DNA of 64,000 nucleotides from Syntrophaceae bacterium UBA6252 (GCA_002441265.1 DJVQ01000022.1:16609-80608), one strand, 5' to 3'; numbered from the stretch's first letter, positions 43,057 through 53,097 are shown. Program-made: numbers and translations. The notes: generated from the sequence alone by a model not told the origin.

Positions 43057-43129
43057 GGACGGCAAAGGAAAAAGCTTGGCAGGGAGGAGGGGCGAAGGGG
43101 CAGCATAGGAACTTTTTCCAACGCCGTCA
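43057..43129 (-). repeat. Dispersed intergenic repeat, copy E
   Basis: On the minus strand it reads TGACGGCGTTGGAAAAAG at the left end and AAGCTTTTTCCTTTGCCGTC at the right, as in copy B. The TGA at its left end is the mutS stop codon (43127-43129). Confidence 0.6.
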
Positions 43130-45739
43130 TGCCCCCTTAAGGCGCTTCTGCCATTCGGCGAGACGATTCAGGGCGTCCAGCGGCGTCAGGCCCGTGACGT
43201 CCGCCCCCCGGAGTTCCCCCAGCACCCGGTCCTCCTCGCTCGCGAACAGGCTGAGCTGCCTGGGCCCCTTCGCCGGGGGCGCCTTCTTCCCCCGGGCGAT
43301 CCGGGGCTGGCCCACGTCGTCCAGCTCTCCCTTTTCCAGGTTCCTCAGGATCTCCTTGGCCCGGCCGATCACCTCGCCGGGAACGCCGGCGAGCTGGGCC
43401 ACCTGGATGCCGTAGCTCCGGTTCGTGCCCCCCTCCACGATCTTTCGCAGGAAGATGATCCGGTCCTCCCACTCCCGGACGGCCACGGAAAAGTTCTTCA
43501 CCCCCTCCCGGGTCCGGGCGAGGTCGATGAGTTCGTGGTAATGGGTGGCGAAGAGGGTCCGGGCGCCGAGGCGGCCGGCGTCCTCGATGTATTCCGCCAC
43601 CGCCCAGGCGATGCTGAGCCCGTCGAAGGTGCTCGTCCCGCGGCCCACCTCGTCGAGGAGGACGAGGCTTTTTCTCGTCGCCCTCCGGAGAATGCTGGCC
43701 ACCTCGGTCATTTCCACCATGAAGGTGCTCTGGCCCAGGGACAGGCTGTCCGACGCGCCGAGCCGGGTGAAGATCCGGTCGACGATGCCGATCGTCGCCT
43801 CCCGGGCGGGAACGAAACTCCCCATCTGGGCGAGAAGAACGATGAGGGCCACCTGGCGGATGAAGGTCGACTTCCCCGCCATGTTCGGGCCCGTGATGAT
43901 GAGAAGGCGGTTCTCCCGGCAGTCCAGGGCGGCGTCGTTGGGGACGAACCCCTCGGGAAGGTCCATCCGCTCCACCACGGGATGACGGCCGTCCCGGATT
44001 TCGATCCCGTCGCCCTCGTCGATCCGGGGGCAGCAGTACCGGTACCGGTCCGCCACCCCGGCGAGGCACGCCAGGACGTCCAGGTCGGCGAGCAGGGAGG
44101 CCGTCCTCTGGATCCTCCGGATCTCCCCGGCCACCCGTTCCCGGATGGCGGTGAAGATCCCGTATTCCAGTTCCCTCCTGCGCTCCTCGGCGTGGAGGAC
44201 CTTGTATTCGTACTCCTTCAGCTCCTCGTTGATGTAGCGCTCGCTCCCCACCAGGGTCTGCTTCCGGACGTAATCCGGGGGCACCAGGGCCGTGTTGGCC
44301 CGGGTGACCTCGATGTAGTACCCGAAGACCTGGTTGAAGCCCACCTTGAGGGACCCGATCTTCGTCCGTTCCCTCTCCCGTGCCTCGAGCGCGGAGATCC
44401 ACGTTTTCCCGTCCCGGCTCGCCGAGATCAGCCCGTCCAGGTCCGGGTCGTATCCCTCCCGGATCATGCCGCCTTCCCGGACGGTGAAGGGGGGATCGTC
44501 CACGACGGCCCGCTCCAGGAGATCGAGAAGGTCCTCCAGGGGATCGAGACCCTCGTGGATGGAAGCGAGGAGTTCTCCTTCGAATGCCGCCGCCAGGTCC
44601 CGGATTCCGTCGATCTTTCCGATGGAGGCCCTGAGGGCCGCCAGGTCCCGGGCGTTGGCGACGCCCATGACGGCCCGCGTCCCGAGCCGCTCCATGTCCT
44701 GGACGCCCTTGAGGCGTTCCGCCAGTTCCATCCTCTCGGAATGGCGGTTTTTCAGCTCCGACACCGCGGCAAGCCGTTCCCGGATCCGTTCCGGCGACAG
44801 GAGGGGGGCGCTCATCCAGCGCCGGAGCCTTCTTCCCCCCATGGCGGTGACGGTCTCGTCGAGGACGTGGAAGAGGGACCCTTCCTTCCGGTTCTCCTTC
44901 AGGGTGGTGAAGAGTTCCAGGTTCCGCCGGGCCGCCTGGTCCATGACGAGGTAACGGGCGCTTCCGTGCCACTCGATCCGGTTGATGTGGGACAGCCCTT
45001 CCTTCTGGGTTTCCCGAACGTATCGGAGAACCGCACCGGCGGCCCGCAGGACGGTTTCGTGCCCTTCGAGACCGGCCCTTTCGAGGGTCTCCGCGGGAAA
45101 ATGGGCCCCCAGGAGTTCCTCCGCCCCACTGCGGTCGAAGCACGCCGGGGGAACGACCCGGACGATGGCGGGCAGGTCCGCCCGAAGGGGCGCCCCGTCA
45201 CGGTCTTCCTGGACCAGCATCTCACGGAGGTTCAGGCCGTCCAGTTCGTCCTCCAGGGCCTCCGTCCCGTCGAACTCGGCCACCCGGAACTCCCCCGTGG
45301 AGATGTCCACGAAGGCGAGCCCCTCGGTCCCGCCGGCGCGGCAGACGGCCCCGAAATAGTTGTTCTCCTTCTCCGAAAGGTTGGCGGGGTCCAGGACCAG
45401 CCCGGGGGTGACGACGCGGATCACCTCCCGCCGCACGATGCCCTTGGCCTCCTTCGGATCCTCCACCTGCTCGCAGATGGCCACCTTGAACCCGCGGCCG
45501 ATCAGTTTCGCGATGTACCCGGCGGCGGCATGCCAGGGGAAACCGCACAGGGGAACGGCATCCTCCTTTCCCTTGTCCCGGGAGGTGAGGGTGATGTCGA
45601 GGATCGGGGCGGCGGTCACCGCGTCCTCGAAGAACATTTCGTAAAAATCCCCCATCCGGAAGAAAAGGATGCAGTCGCCGTACTGCTCCTTGATCTCCCG
45701 GTACTGTCTCATGGCGGGAGTGAGGGAATTCACTCCCAT
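43127..45739 (-). CDS. mutS: DNA mismatch repair protein MutS
   Basis: An 870-residue mismatch recognition ATPase. The N-terminal [15 protein letters not shown] contains the Phe-x-Glu mismatch-binding motif (here DFYEMF). The core, lever and clamp domains follow in normal order. The C-terminal ATPase has GPNMAGKST (about residue 618), then [18 protein letters not shown] and [16 protein letters not shown]. Full length for the family. The gene is last in a minus-strand operon with the holin-like gene, which overlaps its start by 10 bases. The hemerythrin and rubredoxin genes lie further upstream. Confidence 0.97.
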   Translation of the reverse strand: MGVNSLTPAMRQYREIKEQYGDCILFFRMGDFYEMFFEDAVTAAPILDITLTSRDKGKEDAVPLCGFPWHAAAGYIAKLIGRGFKVAICEQVEDPKEAKGIVRREVIRVVTPGLVLDPANLSEKENNYFGAVCRAGGTEGLAFVDISTGEFRVAEFDGTEALEDELDGLNLREMLVQEDRDGAPLRADLPAIVRVVPPACFDRSGAEELLGAHFPAETLERAGLEGHETVLRAAGAVLRYVRETQKEGLSHINRIEWHGSARYLVMDQAARRNLELFTTLKENRKEGSLFHVLDETVTAMGGRRLRRWMSAPLLSPERIRERLAAVSELKNRHSERMELAERLKGVQDMERLGTRAVMGVANARDLAALRASIGKIDGIRDLAAAFEGELLASIHEGLDPLEDLLDLLERAVVDDPPFTVREGGMIREGYDPDLDGLISASRDGKTWISALEARERERTKIGSLKVGFNQVFGYYIEVTRANTALVPPDYVRKQTLVGSERYINEELKEYEYKVLHAEERRRELEYGIFTAIRERVAGEIRRIQRTASLLADLDVLACLAGVADRYRYCCPRIDEGDGIEIRDGRHPVVERMDLPEGFVPNDAALDCRENRLLIITGPNMAGKSTFIRQVALIVLLAQMGSFVPAREATIGIVDRIFTRLGASDSLSLGQSTFMVEMTEVASILRRATRKSLVLLDEVGRGTSTFDGLSIAWAVAEYIEDAGRLGARTLFATHYHELIDLARTREGVKNFSVAVREWEDRIIFLRKIVEGGTNRSYGIQVAQLAGVPGEVIGRAKEILRNLEKGELDDVGQPRIARGKKAPPAKGPRQLSLFASEEDRVLGELRGADVTGLTPLDALNRLAEWQKRLKGA

Positions 45740-46146
45740 CGGTCCTTCCCCTTTTGCCGAAGTTCGATCACGTCATCCCCGCCGCCCCCCCGGGGCGGGC
45801 GCCCTCCCCTTTCCGCCAGGAGGTTGAACAGAAGGCCCACCACGCTGATGACCACGGCGCCCAGGACGGCGGCCCCGAACCCCCGGACGACGAAGCCGGA
45901 GATGACGCCGGAGACCATCAGGAGGAGTATGGCATTGATGACGAACGTGAACAACCCGAGGGTCAGGACGTTGAGCGGAAGGGTGAGAAGGAGGAGCAGG
46001 GGCCGGAAAAGGACGTTCAGGACCCCGAGGACGGCCGCCGCGGAGAGGGCCGACGGGAAGTCGCGGACAAAAATTCCGGGAATCAGGTGCGATGCGGCCA
46101 GGATGGCCATCGTGAGAACGGCCCACCGGAAAACGAGAAACAGCAT
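45730..46146 (-). CDS. Phage holin family IV-like membrane protein (PF04020 type)
   Basis: A 138-residue membrane protein with about four hydrophobic segments and a Gly/Arg-rich basic tail. [34 protein letters not shown] is the family signature, normally seen in chromosomal proteins with no link to phage lysis. It overlaps the mutS start by 10 bases and follows the exported rubredoxin gene by 22 bases. Function unknown. Confidence 0.85.
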   Translation of the reverse strand: MLFLVFRWAVLTMAILAASHLIPGIFVRDFPSALSAAAVLGVLNVLFRPLLLLLTLPLNVLTLGLFTFVINAILLLMVSGVISGFVVRGFGAAVLGAVVISVVGLLFNLLAERGGRPPRGGGGDDVIELRQKGKDRWE

Positions 46147-46168
46147 CCTTACTCCTCCTTACGCTTCT

Positions 46169-46459
46169 TCAGTTCCACTTGCGGAAAGCCCCCTTCTCGG
46201 CCCCGCACTCGGGACACACCCACCATTCGGGGAGCTTCGAGAAAGGCGTTCCCGGCGGGATTCCCTGGGTGGGGTCCCCTTTGGCCGGGTCATAGACATA
46301 ACCGCAGATGGGGCAGTAGTATTTCTGCGCGTCCTCCGTCCCTTCCGCCCGCGACACCCGGGGCAGGAAGGGCAGGACGCCCGCCGCGACGGCGAGCACG
46401 GAGGCGACGGTCCGAAGAAACCCCCTCCGGCTGAGGGTCTTTTCCGATGATCTTTCCAT
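46169..46459 (-). CDS. Tat-exported rubredoxin
   Basis: A 96-residue protein. The N-terminus has a twin-arginine signal, [15 protein letters not shown], with a cleavage site near SRAEG. The rest is a complete rubredoxin: [15 protein letters not shown] and [11 protein letters not shown]. Rubredoxins are normally cytoplasmic; here the Tat signal places the folded protein in the periplasm. It lies 15 bases after the hemerythrin gene, whose product is also exported. Confidence 0.88.
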   Translation of the reverse strand: MERSSEKTLSRRGFLRTVASVLAVAAGVLPFLPRVSRAEGTEDAQKYYCPICGYVYDPAKGDPTQGIPPGTPFSKLPEWWVCPECGAEKGAFRKWN

Positions 46460-46474
46460 GGCGGCACCTCCCTG

Positions 46475-47110
46475 TCATGGGTACTTCACCCGGAGGTCCA
46501 TGACCTCCCGGCGGTATTTTTCATGGATCATCTTCCCGTCATACTCGCACATCCTCTGGAGCAGTTCCTGCTGCTCCGCCTTGGAAAAGGCGTCCAGGCT
46601 GGGCAGGAAAAGGACCTTGTCCTCCTTCCGGATGTGCTCCCGGTAAAGACCGGGAAGTTTTCCCAGGGCGTTTTCGATGTCCTTCCGGGCGGCCTGGTCC
46701 CCCTTCTCGTACCGGTCAAGCGCCCCGGCCAGTTCCCCGATGATTCCCCGCGCCTGCTGGTGCTCCCGGATCAGTTCCTCCATGAGCGACCGCTCCGCGG
46801 TGGGGATCTTCTTCTTCGCCAGTTCGTGGAAATAGATCTTTTCCTCCTTCCCGTGGTGGACCTCGTCGCCGTAGGTGTGGAAAAAATCCACGATCGCCGC
46901 AACCGCCGCCGTGTCCACTTTTCCCGTCCGTTCCATTTCGCCTTTCACCGCATCGATCACGGGAAGTATCTTTTCGATGAGCCTGTGCTCGATCATCATG
47001 GGGGCGACCGGCGTCATCGGCCCCCTTTCGGCAGGTACGGGTGACACCGCAAAAAGGATCAGGACGATCGCAATGAAAACCGGCAATAAAAAAACTTTCA
47101 CTCGATCCAT
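46475..47110 (-). CDS. Exported hemerythrin-domain protein
   Basis: A 211-residue protein with a signal peptide (about residues 1-27, cleavage near PAER). The hemerythrin helical bundle has IEHRLIEK, HTYGDEVHHGKEEKIYF, REHQQARG and YREHIRKEDKVLF, supplying the His, Glu and Asp ligands of a diiron site. It probably binds oxygen or nitric oxide in the periplasm. It is the first gene of the minus-strand operon with exported rubredoxin, holin-like protein and MutS. Confidence 0.88.
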   Translation of the reverse strand: MDRVKVFLLPVFIAIVLILFAVSPVPAERGPMTPVAPMMIEHRLIEKILPVIDAVKGEMERTGKVDTAAVAAIVDFFHTYGDEVHHGKEEKIYFHELAKKKIPTAERSLMEELIREHQQARGIIGELAGALDRYEKGDQAARKDIENALGKLPGLYREHIRKEDKVLFLPSLDAFSKAEQQELLQRMCEYDGKMIHEKYRREVMDLRVKYP

Positions 47111-47234
47111 GGCCTTCCTCCTTTCTCCGTGCCCGGATTGTGCGAATCACGGGAACGTGATAAAAAAACAACGTTCAATGTAGCACAAGAAGGGGGTCCT
47201 GGCAATTTCGCCGGCCCGGCACGGAAGGGGTCCA

Positions 47235-47672
47235 ATGAAAAACGAAGCCCTGAAAAAAGTCCTCACGGAGCAGCGGTTCGCCGTCCTGGCCACCCACGAC
47301 GAGGGCCAGCCTCATGGAAGCCTCGTCGCCTTCACCGTCTCCGGCGATTTTCGGAACCTGTATTTCGCCACGATCCGGGAAACCCGCAAGTACAAGAACA
47401 TGGCGAGGGACCCCCGGGTGGCCCTCGTGGCGGACGACAGGATGAACCGGGAGTCGGACCTGACGCGGGCGGTCGCCGTGACCGCCGCCGGCGAGGCCCG
47501 TGAAATCACCGGGAAGGAGCGGGCGGAAGCGGCCGCCGTCTTCCTGTCCAGGCACGGCGGGATGAAGGATTTCCTTGAAAACCCCCGGTGCGCCCTGATG
47601 AAGGTCTCCGTGGCGAAATACTTCGTCGTCTCTGAATTCGGGAACGTGGAGGAGGTGGTTCCCGTTCCCTAG
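47235..47672 (+). CDS. Pyridoxamine 5'-phosphate oxidase-family (FMN-binding split barrel) protein
   Basis: A 145-residue protein of the split-barrel flavin-binding fold. LTEQRFAVLATHDEGQPHGSLVAFTVSGDFRNLYFATI near the N-terminus and TRETRKYKNMARDPRVAL match the family. It resembles flavin reductases and F420/FMN-binding stress proteins more than true PdxH. AAGGGG lies before the ATG. The stop overlaps the convergent methyltransferase gene by four bases. Confidence 0.75.
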   Translation: MKNEALKKVLTEQRFAVLATHDEGQPHGSLVAFTVSGDFRNLYFATIRETRKYKNMARDPRVALVADDRMNRESDLTRAVAVTAAGEAREITGKERAEAAAVFLSRHGGMKDFLENPRCALMKVSVAKYFVVSEFGNVEEVVPVP

Positions 47673-48583
47673 GCGGGCCGGACAAGAAGCCAGCGGTACT
47701 CCCGGGCGTGATCGAGAAACTCGTAGAGGATCTCCCATTCATCGGAGGACACGGCCCGCATCCGAAATACGAACCGCATCTTCGGCGTGTTTTCCACGCC
47801 GAGGAAGTCGAGGAGGGACCCCGTCTCCACCGTCCGGCCCCAGGCCCGGGCCACCCGGACGAGATGGGAAAAACGGATGGTGAACTCCGAGTGCCCCGTG
47901 AGCCGAATCTCGCGGGGATAGCCGTCCGGCGTCAGACCCTCCCAAAGATATTCCATCCCCCGGGGAACGACGGGATCGCTCGCATGTTCCGTGAGCAGGG
48001 CGGAGACACCCCTCCTGCAGAGGGCCTCCACCAGGGACAGGGCTCCCAGGTTGAAATGAAAGGGCTCCTTTTCGGGAATTTCCAGGCCGTACTGCCGGAC
48101 GAACCGGTCCACTTCCGGGGGAAGCCTCCCGGGGTCTACGTTCGTCCAGGTTTCCAGGTCTCCCATCATTTCATTCAGGATGAAGCAATGGATCCCGGAA
48201 AGGGCGGACACGAGTTCGACGGCGTCGCCGCAGAGAAAGGACGTCCGGTCCGACCAGGGCCCGAGCGCCCGGCGCTGTCTCTTCAGCAGGTAACGGGAGA
48301 GGTCCGCCATGACGACGTGGCCCACGCGGGTCCCGTGTTCCTCCAGGAGCCCCCGCATCAGGCTCCCGTACCCTCCCCCGATTTCACAGATCCGGCAGCC
48401 CGGCGGGAGCAGTCCCCGCCCGTCAAGGAAGGCCCCCACGAGGGCTCCGTAGGGTTTCCTGACCGTAAGCGCGCCCAGGGAGGGAGACCCGGCCCGGGCC
48501 AGGGATTCGCAAACGGTGTACTCGGTAAAGAGGTCGATGGCCCCGTTCCGGTGATAATCGTCGGTTCGATGGATCGAAGTCAT
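47669..48583 (-). CDS. SAM-dependent methyltransferase (class I, possible NDUFAF7/sugar-type)
   Basis: A 304-residue methyltransferase. CRICEIGGGYGSLMRGLLEEHG is the SAM-binding glycine-rich motif; VMADLS and LCGDAVELVSAL follow as motif II/III, and NEMMGDLETW as motif IV. The acceptor is unknown. The ATG at 48583 follows GAGGAG; an in-frame ATG at 48613 overlaps the divergent YkgJ gene. It is convergent with the split-barrel gene, and divergent from the YkgJ gene. Confidence 0.7.
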   Translation of the reverse strand: MTSIHRTDDYHRNGAIDLFTEYTVCESLARAGSPSLGALTVRKPYGALVGAFLDGRGLLPPGCRICEIGGGYGSLMRGLLEEHGTRVGHVVMADLSRYLLKRQRRALGPWSDRTSFLCGDAVELVSALSGIHCFILNEMMGDLETWTNVDPGRLPPEVDRFVRQYGLEIPEKEPFHFNLGALSLVEALCRRGVSALLTEHASDPVVPRGMEYLWEGLTPDGYPREIRLTGHSEFTIRFSHLVRVARAWGRTVETGSLLDFLGVENTPKMRFVFRMRAVSSDEWEILYEFLDHAREYRWLLVRPA

Positions 48584-48611
48584 TTTACGGCGCTCCTCGC
48601 CCCCATGCCTC

Positions 48612-48956
48612 ATGAGCGGAAAACAGTCTGAAAATAAAGAGAATGCCCCCTGCCGCCGGTGCGGAATGTGCTGTCAAACCCATTTTACCTTCTACGTGAA
48701 AGACGGCGATCTGGCAAGATGGAGAAAAGAGGGAAGAACGGACATCCTGGAGCGGCTCGAAAGGGACGAGGCGGTCTGGGCGGGAGACCGGTTCGTCCAC
48801 AGGAGGAACGGGCACTTGGTGCGTTCCTGCCCCTTTCTCGTCCGGGAGGGCGGCCGGTTTGCCTGCGCCATTTACGACACACGTCCCCGGACCTGCAGGG
48901 ACTACCGGCCGGGATCGAACGAACTTTGCCCCCTCCATCGCCCGGCCCGGGGCTGA
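48612..48956 (+). CDS. YkgJ-family cysteine cluster protein
   Basis: A 114-residue protein of the YkgJ/CxxCxxCC family. CRRCGMCCQTHF at the N-terminus, then RSCPFL, FACAIYDTRPRTCRDY and LCPLH near the end form the conserved Cys-rich metal-binding fold. Function is not established; zinc or iron-sulfur binding is likely. The start lies at the edge of the divergent methyltransferase gene, with no strong ribosome site. Confidence 0.85.
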   Translation: MSGKQSENKENAPCRRCGMCCQTHFTFYVKDGDLARWRKEGRTDILERLERDEAVWAGDRFVHRRNGHLVRSCPFLVREGGRFACAIYDTRPRTCRDYRPGSNELCPLHRPARG

Positions 48957-49084
48957 CGTCCCGGGCTTCGGGGGGATCGATCATGGAACGAAGGGGAAAG
49001 ATCTGATAAAAGAACGTCCATGGGGGCTGCCGGCCGCCGGAAAGCCACGGGCGACAAACATCACGGAAAAAGGAGGGAAACGTC

Positions 49085-49801
49085 ATGATGAAAGCGATTC
49101 GAACCATCCTGCATGCGGTCGTCGTCCTTGTCGTCGTTCCATCCCTGTTTCTGACGCTTTCCGGCTGTGCGGCCCATGATCCCGCCAAACCCGCAGCGGC
49201 CGGGGAACCCGCCTCTTCCGGGTTTTTCGGCGATCCGTCCCTCTACGTCCGGCTGACACCCGGACCGGAGGGCGGAGCGAAACTGCGCTGGGTGAAGGAA
49301 GCGGCGGACCCGAAACGATACGACAGGTTCATGGTGGACGGCGTCACATTCTTTTTTTCGGACAAGTCGGAATACAAGGGCATCGATCCCCAGGAGACGA
49401 AGGATCTGGCGGACCGGTTCAACCGGGAAATCGTGAAGGCCTTCAAGGATAAGTACCCGATCGTGGCGGAGGCCGGTCCCGGCGTGGCGCGGATCCGGAT
49501 CGCCATCACGAGCATAAAGCCGAGCAAACCGGGCATGAGCGCCGTCACGTCGATCATCCCCATCGGGCTGGGCGTCAGTCTCGTCAGGAAAGGCGCCACG
49601 GGCGGCTGGTCCGGCAGCGGGGAAACGGGCATGGAGCTGATGGCCCTCGACAGCATGACCGGAGAGGTCCTCGCCCTCGCCGTGGACCAGCAGAAGGCGG
49701 CCTTCGAGTCGCGGTTTTCCAAGTGGGGATCGGCCGACGACGCCTTCAAGTTCTGGTCGGAGCGGATCGTGGCGTTCATCGACGGCGAGATGAAAAAATA
49801 G
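49085..49801 (+). CDS. DUF3313-family lipoprotein
   Basis: A 238-residue outer-membrane lipoprotein. The signal peptide ends at the lipobox LSGC (cysteine about residue 28). The mature part includes VDGVTFFFSDKSEYKGIDPQETKDLADRFNREIVKAFKDKYPIV, typical of DUF3313, then a hydrophobic glycine-rich stretch. AAGGAGGGAAACGTC precedes the ATG at 49085 (or 49088). Function unknown. Confidence 0.85.
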   Translation: MMKAIRTILHAVVVLVVVPSLFLTLSGCAAHDPAKPAAAGEPASSGFFGDPSLYVRLTPGPEGGAKLRWVKEAADPKRYDRFMVDGVTFFFSDKSEYKGIDPQETKDLADRFNREIVKAFKDKYPIVAEAGPGVARIRIAITSIKPSKPGMSAVTSIIPIGLGVSLVRKGATGGWSGSGETGMELMALDSMTGEVLALAVDQQKAAFESRFSKWGSADDAFKFWSERIVAFIDGEMKK

Positions 49802-49883
49802 GGACCGTGTTTCCCCCATATTTCCGTTGAATTTCTCTCGATCTTCCGATAGAATTCGCCACTTCTTTTCAAGGGAAGGAATC

Positions 49884-51830
49884 ATGGCAAAGAACGTCAC
49901 GGAAAAAATACTCGAGGCCCATCTCGTTTCGGGCCGTCCGTCGCCGGGAGAGGAAGTGGCCCTCCGGATCGACCAGACCCTCACCCAGGACGCCACGGGA
50001 ACCATGGCCTGCCTCCAGTTCGAAACCCTGAACATCCCGAGGGTGCGGACGGAACTCTCGGTGAGCTACATCGATCACAATACCGTTCAGGTGGGATTCG
50101 AAAACGCCGACGACCACCTCTACCTTCAGTCGGCCGCGCGGAAATACGGCATGTTCCTTTCCCGGGCGGGAAATGGAATCTGCCACCAGGTCCACCTGGA
50201 GCGGTTCGGAAAACCCGGAAAGACCCTTCTCGGGTCGGACAGCCACACCCCCACGGGAGGCGGCATCGGGATGGTGGCCATCGGCGCGGGCGGCCTCGAC
50301 GTGGCCATTGCCATGGGAGGCGGCCCCTTTTACCTCTCCTGGCCGAGGGTCATCGGCGTCGAGCTTTCGGGAAAGCTTCCCCCCTGGATCTCGGCCAAGG
50401 ACGTGATCCTGAAGGTCCTGGAAATCTTCACGACCCGGGGAAACGTGGGGACCGTCCTGGAATACTTCGGGGAAGGCGCGGCCGCCCTGTCCGTTCCCGA
50501 ACGGGCGACGATCACGAACATGGGCGCCGAGTGCGGCGTGACGACCTCCGTCTTCCCGAGCGACGGGCAGACGAGAAAATTCCTCCGCGCCCAGGGCCGC
50601 GAGGGAGACTTCACCGAGTGGTCCGCGGACCCCGGCGCGCGGTACGACCGGGTCGTGTCCATCGACCTTTCCCGGCTCGAACCTCTGGCCGCCGCCCCCC
50701 ACAGCCCGGAAAACATCCGGACGGTGCGGGATCTCCTGGACCTGCCCGTCCAGCAGGTCTGCATCGGAAGCTGCACCAACTCCTCCTACAGGGACCTGGC
50801 GACGGTGGCGAAGATTCTCGAAGGGAAAACGGTCCACCGGGACGTGAGCCTCATCGTTTCACCGGGTTCGAGACAGGTTCTCGAAACCCTCGCCCGGGAC
50901 GGCCACCTGGCGGAACTCATCCGGGCGGGCGCGCGGATCGCCGAAAGTTCCTGCAACTTCTGCATCGGCAACAGTTTCAGTCCCCCATCCCGGGGAGTGT
51001 CCCTCCGGACGTCCAACCGGAACTTCCAGGGCCGCTCGGGAACGAAGGACGCCGATGTCTATCTGGTGAGCCCCGAAACGGCTGCGGCCGCCGCCCTCTC
51101 CGGGAAGATCGCCGATCCCCGGGACCTCCCCATGGCGTATCCCGCGGTGGTTCCGCCGGAATCCTTCCGCATCGACGACGGCATGATCCTCCGGCCGGAG
51201 GACGAGCCCGACCCCGGGTCCGTCGTCCTTTACCGGGGGCCCAACATCGGAAGCCCGCCGAAGAACGATCCCCTCCCGGAGGACATCGACGGCGTCGCCG
51301 CCATCAAGGTGGGCGACCGGATCACCACGGACCACATCATCCCCGCCGGGGCCCGGATGAAGTACCGCTCCAACATCCCCAGGTACTCCGATTTCGTCTT
51401 CGAGGGGCTCGACCCGGACTTTGCCGGAAGGGCCGCCGCGAACCGCGACCGGGGGCTTCACAACATCGTCGTCGCCGGGGTCTCCTACGGCCAGGGTTCC
51501 TCCCGGGAACACGCCGCCATCTGCCCCATGTTCCTGGGGGTGAAGGCGGTGATCGCCCGGTCCTTCGAACGGATCCACGCGGCCAACCTCGTCAATTTCG
51601 GGATCGCCCCCCTGGTCTTCGGGGACGGCGGGACCTGGGAACGGATTGACGCCGGGGACCGCCTTTACATCGCCGGCGCCCGGAAGCAGATGGGGGAGAA
51701 GGAATCCATCACCATTCACAACCGGACAAAGGGATTCACCTTCGAGACGATCCTCCTTCTCACGGAACGCCAGAGGCGGATTCTCCTCGCGGGCGGGGTG
51801 CTGAACCTTGCCGGCGGCCATGGGGACTGA
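49884..51830 (+). CDS. Aconitate hydratase
   Basis: A 648-residue aconitase of the shorter (TIGR01342-like) class, converting citrate to isocitrate in the TCA cycle. Fe-S ligands are in IGSCTNSS and SSCNFCIG. GSDSHTPTGGGIG and QGSSREHAA supply active-site Ser, Asp and Arg. TDHIIPAG belongs to the C-terminal swivelling domain. The ATG at 49884 follows AAGGGAAGGA; an in-frame ATG at 49827 lacks a ribosome site. The next gene encodes isocitrate dehydrogenase. Confidence 0.95.
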   Translation: MAKNVTEKILEAHLVSGRPSPGEEVALRIDQTLTQDATGTMACLQFETLNIPRVRTELSVSYIDHNTVQVGFENADDHLYLQSAARKYGMFLSRAGNGICHQVHLERFGKPGKTLLGSDSHTPTGGGIGMVAIGAGGLDVAIAMGGGPFYLSWPRVIGVELSGKLPPWISAKDVILKVLEIFTTRGNVGTVLEYFGEGAAALSVPERATITNMGAECGVTTSVFPSDGQTRKFLRAQGREGDFTEWSADPGARYDRVVSIDLSRLEPLAAAPHSPENIRTVRDLLDLPVQQVCIGSCTNSSYRDLATVAKILEGKTVHRDVSLIVSPGSRQVLETLARDGHLAELIRAGARIAESSCNFCIGNSFSPPSRGVSLRTSNRNFQGRSGTKDADVYLVSPETAAAAALSGKIADPRDLPMAYPAVVPPESFRIDDGMILRPEDEPDPGSVVLYRGPNIGSPPKNDPLPEDIDGVAAIKVGDRITTDHIIPAGARMKYRSNIPRYSDFVFEGLDPDFAGRAAANRDRGLHNIVVAGVSYGQGSSREHAAICPMFLGVKAVIARSFERIHAANLVNFGIAPLVFGDGGTWERIDAGDRLYIAGARKQMGEKESITIHNRTKGFTFETILLLTERQRRILLAGGVLNLAGGHGD

Positions 51831-51867
51831 CAAAAAAAACGCACCTGAAAAGAACAAAGGATTTGCC

Positions 51868-53097
51868 ATGACAGCGGAATATCGCCGAATCGCCATGAAG
51901 ACCCCGCTCGTGGAGCTCGACGGGGACGAAATGACCCGGGTCATGTGGGAAATGGTGAAGAAGAAGCTTCTCCTGCCCTTCGTAGACCTCCGGGTGGAAT
52001 ACTACGACCTCCATCTCGGCAACCGTGACCAAACGGACGACCAGGTCACCCTTGACGCCGCGAGGGCCATCATGAAGCACGGCGTCGGCGTCAAATGCGC
52101 CACCATCACCCCCAACGCGGACCGGGTCCGGGAATACGGGCTGAAAAAAATGTGGAAGAGCCCGAACGGGACCATCCGGGCCATCCTCGACGGGACGGTT
52201 TTCCGGAAACCCATCCCCGTGAGGAACGTGCATCCCTTCGTCCGTTCCTGGAAGAAACCCATCGTCATCGGCCGTCACGCCTACGGAGACGTCTACAGCG
52301 GGACGGAGGTCCGGATCGAACGCCCGGGAAAGGCGGAGATCGTTTTCACTCCCGGAGACGGCGGGAAGGAGGAACGCCTCGCCGTCCACAATTTCACCGG
52401 CCCCGGGATCGTCCAGGGGGTCCACAACACGGACGCGTCCATCGCCGCCTTCGCCGAAGCCTGCTTCGCCTTCGCCCACGAGGAGAAGATCGACCTGTGG
52501 TTCAGCACGAAGGACACCATCTCGAAGGTTTACGACGCCCGTTTCCGGGAAATCTTCGAGGAAACCCACGACCGCTGGAAAGAACGGTTCCGCTCCCGGG
52601 GGATCGAGTACTTCTTCACGCTCATCGACGACGCCGTGGCCCGGATCGTCCGTTCCGAAGGGGGAATTCTCTGGGCATTGAAGAACTACGACGGCGACGT
52701 CATGTCGGACATGGTCGCCGCTGCCAACGGGAGTCTCGCCATGATGACGTCGGTGCTGGTCTCCCCCCAGGGGTACTTCGAGTACGAAGCGGCCCACGGG
52801 ACCGTCCAGAAGCACTACTACCGGCACCTGGAGGGAGGGGAAACCTCGACGAACTCCATGGCCCTCATCTTCGCCTGGACGGGAGCCCTCCGGAAGCGGG
52901 GCGAGATGGACGGGCTCGAGGAACTTGCCGGATTCGCCGGCAGGCTGGAGGAAGCCTCCCTCGAAACGGTGGAGGCGGGAATCATGACGGGGGACCTTCT
53001 CGCCGTGGCGGACGAAAGCCCGTCAAACCGCAAGGTCAGCACGGAAGCCTTTATCGATGCCATCGCAGAACGTCTCGCCGGAAAGCTCCGGGGATAG
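51868..53097 (+). CDS. icd: NADP-dependent isocitrate dehydrogenase (homodimeric, type II-like)
   Basis: A 409-residue enzyme oxidising isocitrate to 2-oxoglutarate. ELDGDEMTRVMWEM at the N-terminus, TITPNADRV, FKSPNGTIRAILDGTVFR-like Arg/Ser block, RHAYGDVYSG and NYDGDVMSD, AAHGTVQKHY near the end match the eukaryote-like NADP-IDH class. The ATG at 51868 follows AAAGGATT. It follows the aconitase gene by 37 bases, and its end overlaps rlmN by 41 bases. Confidence 0.93.
   Translation: MTAEYRRIAMKTPLVELDGDEMTRVMWEMVKKKLLLPFVDLRVEYYDLHLGNRDQTDDQVTLDAARAIMKHGVGVKCATITPNADRVREYGLKKMWKSPNGTIRAILDGTVFRKPIPVRNVHPFVRSWKKPIVIGRHAYGDVYSGTEVRIERPGKAEIVFTPGDGGKEERLAVHNFTGPGIVQGVHNTDASIAAFAEACFAFAHEEKIDLWFSTKDTISKVYDARFREIFEETHDRWKERFRSRGIEYFFTLIDDAVARIVRSEGGILWALKNYDGDVMSDMVAAANGSLAMMTSVLVSPQGYFEYEAAHGTVQKHYYRHLEGGETSTNSMALIFAWTGALRKRGEMDGLEELAGFAGRLEEASLETVEAGIMTGDLLAVADESPSNRKVSTEAFIDAIAERLAGKLRG

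Larger units (their letters stand above)
42791..43126. other. Intergenic stretch between pilB-like gene and mutS
   Basis: Holds a CCGGGGC/GCCCCGG hairpin (42915-42932), a terminator (42960-43007) and repeat copy E (43057-43129). No gene is seen. Confidence 0.5.

Noticed and set aside
43535..46450. Plus-strand open frame of over 950 codons across mutS and the holin-like gene
   Set aside because: Antisense to mutS, which has all family motifs.
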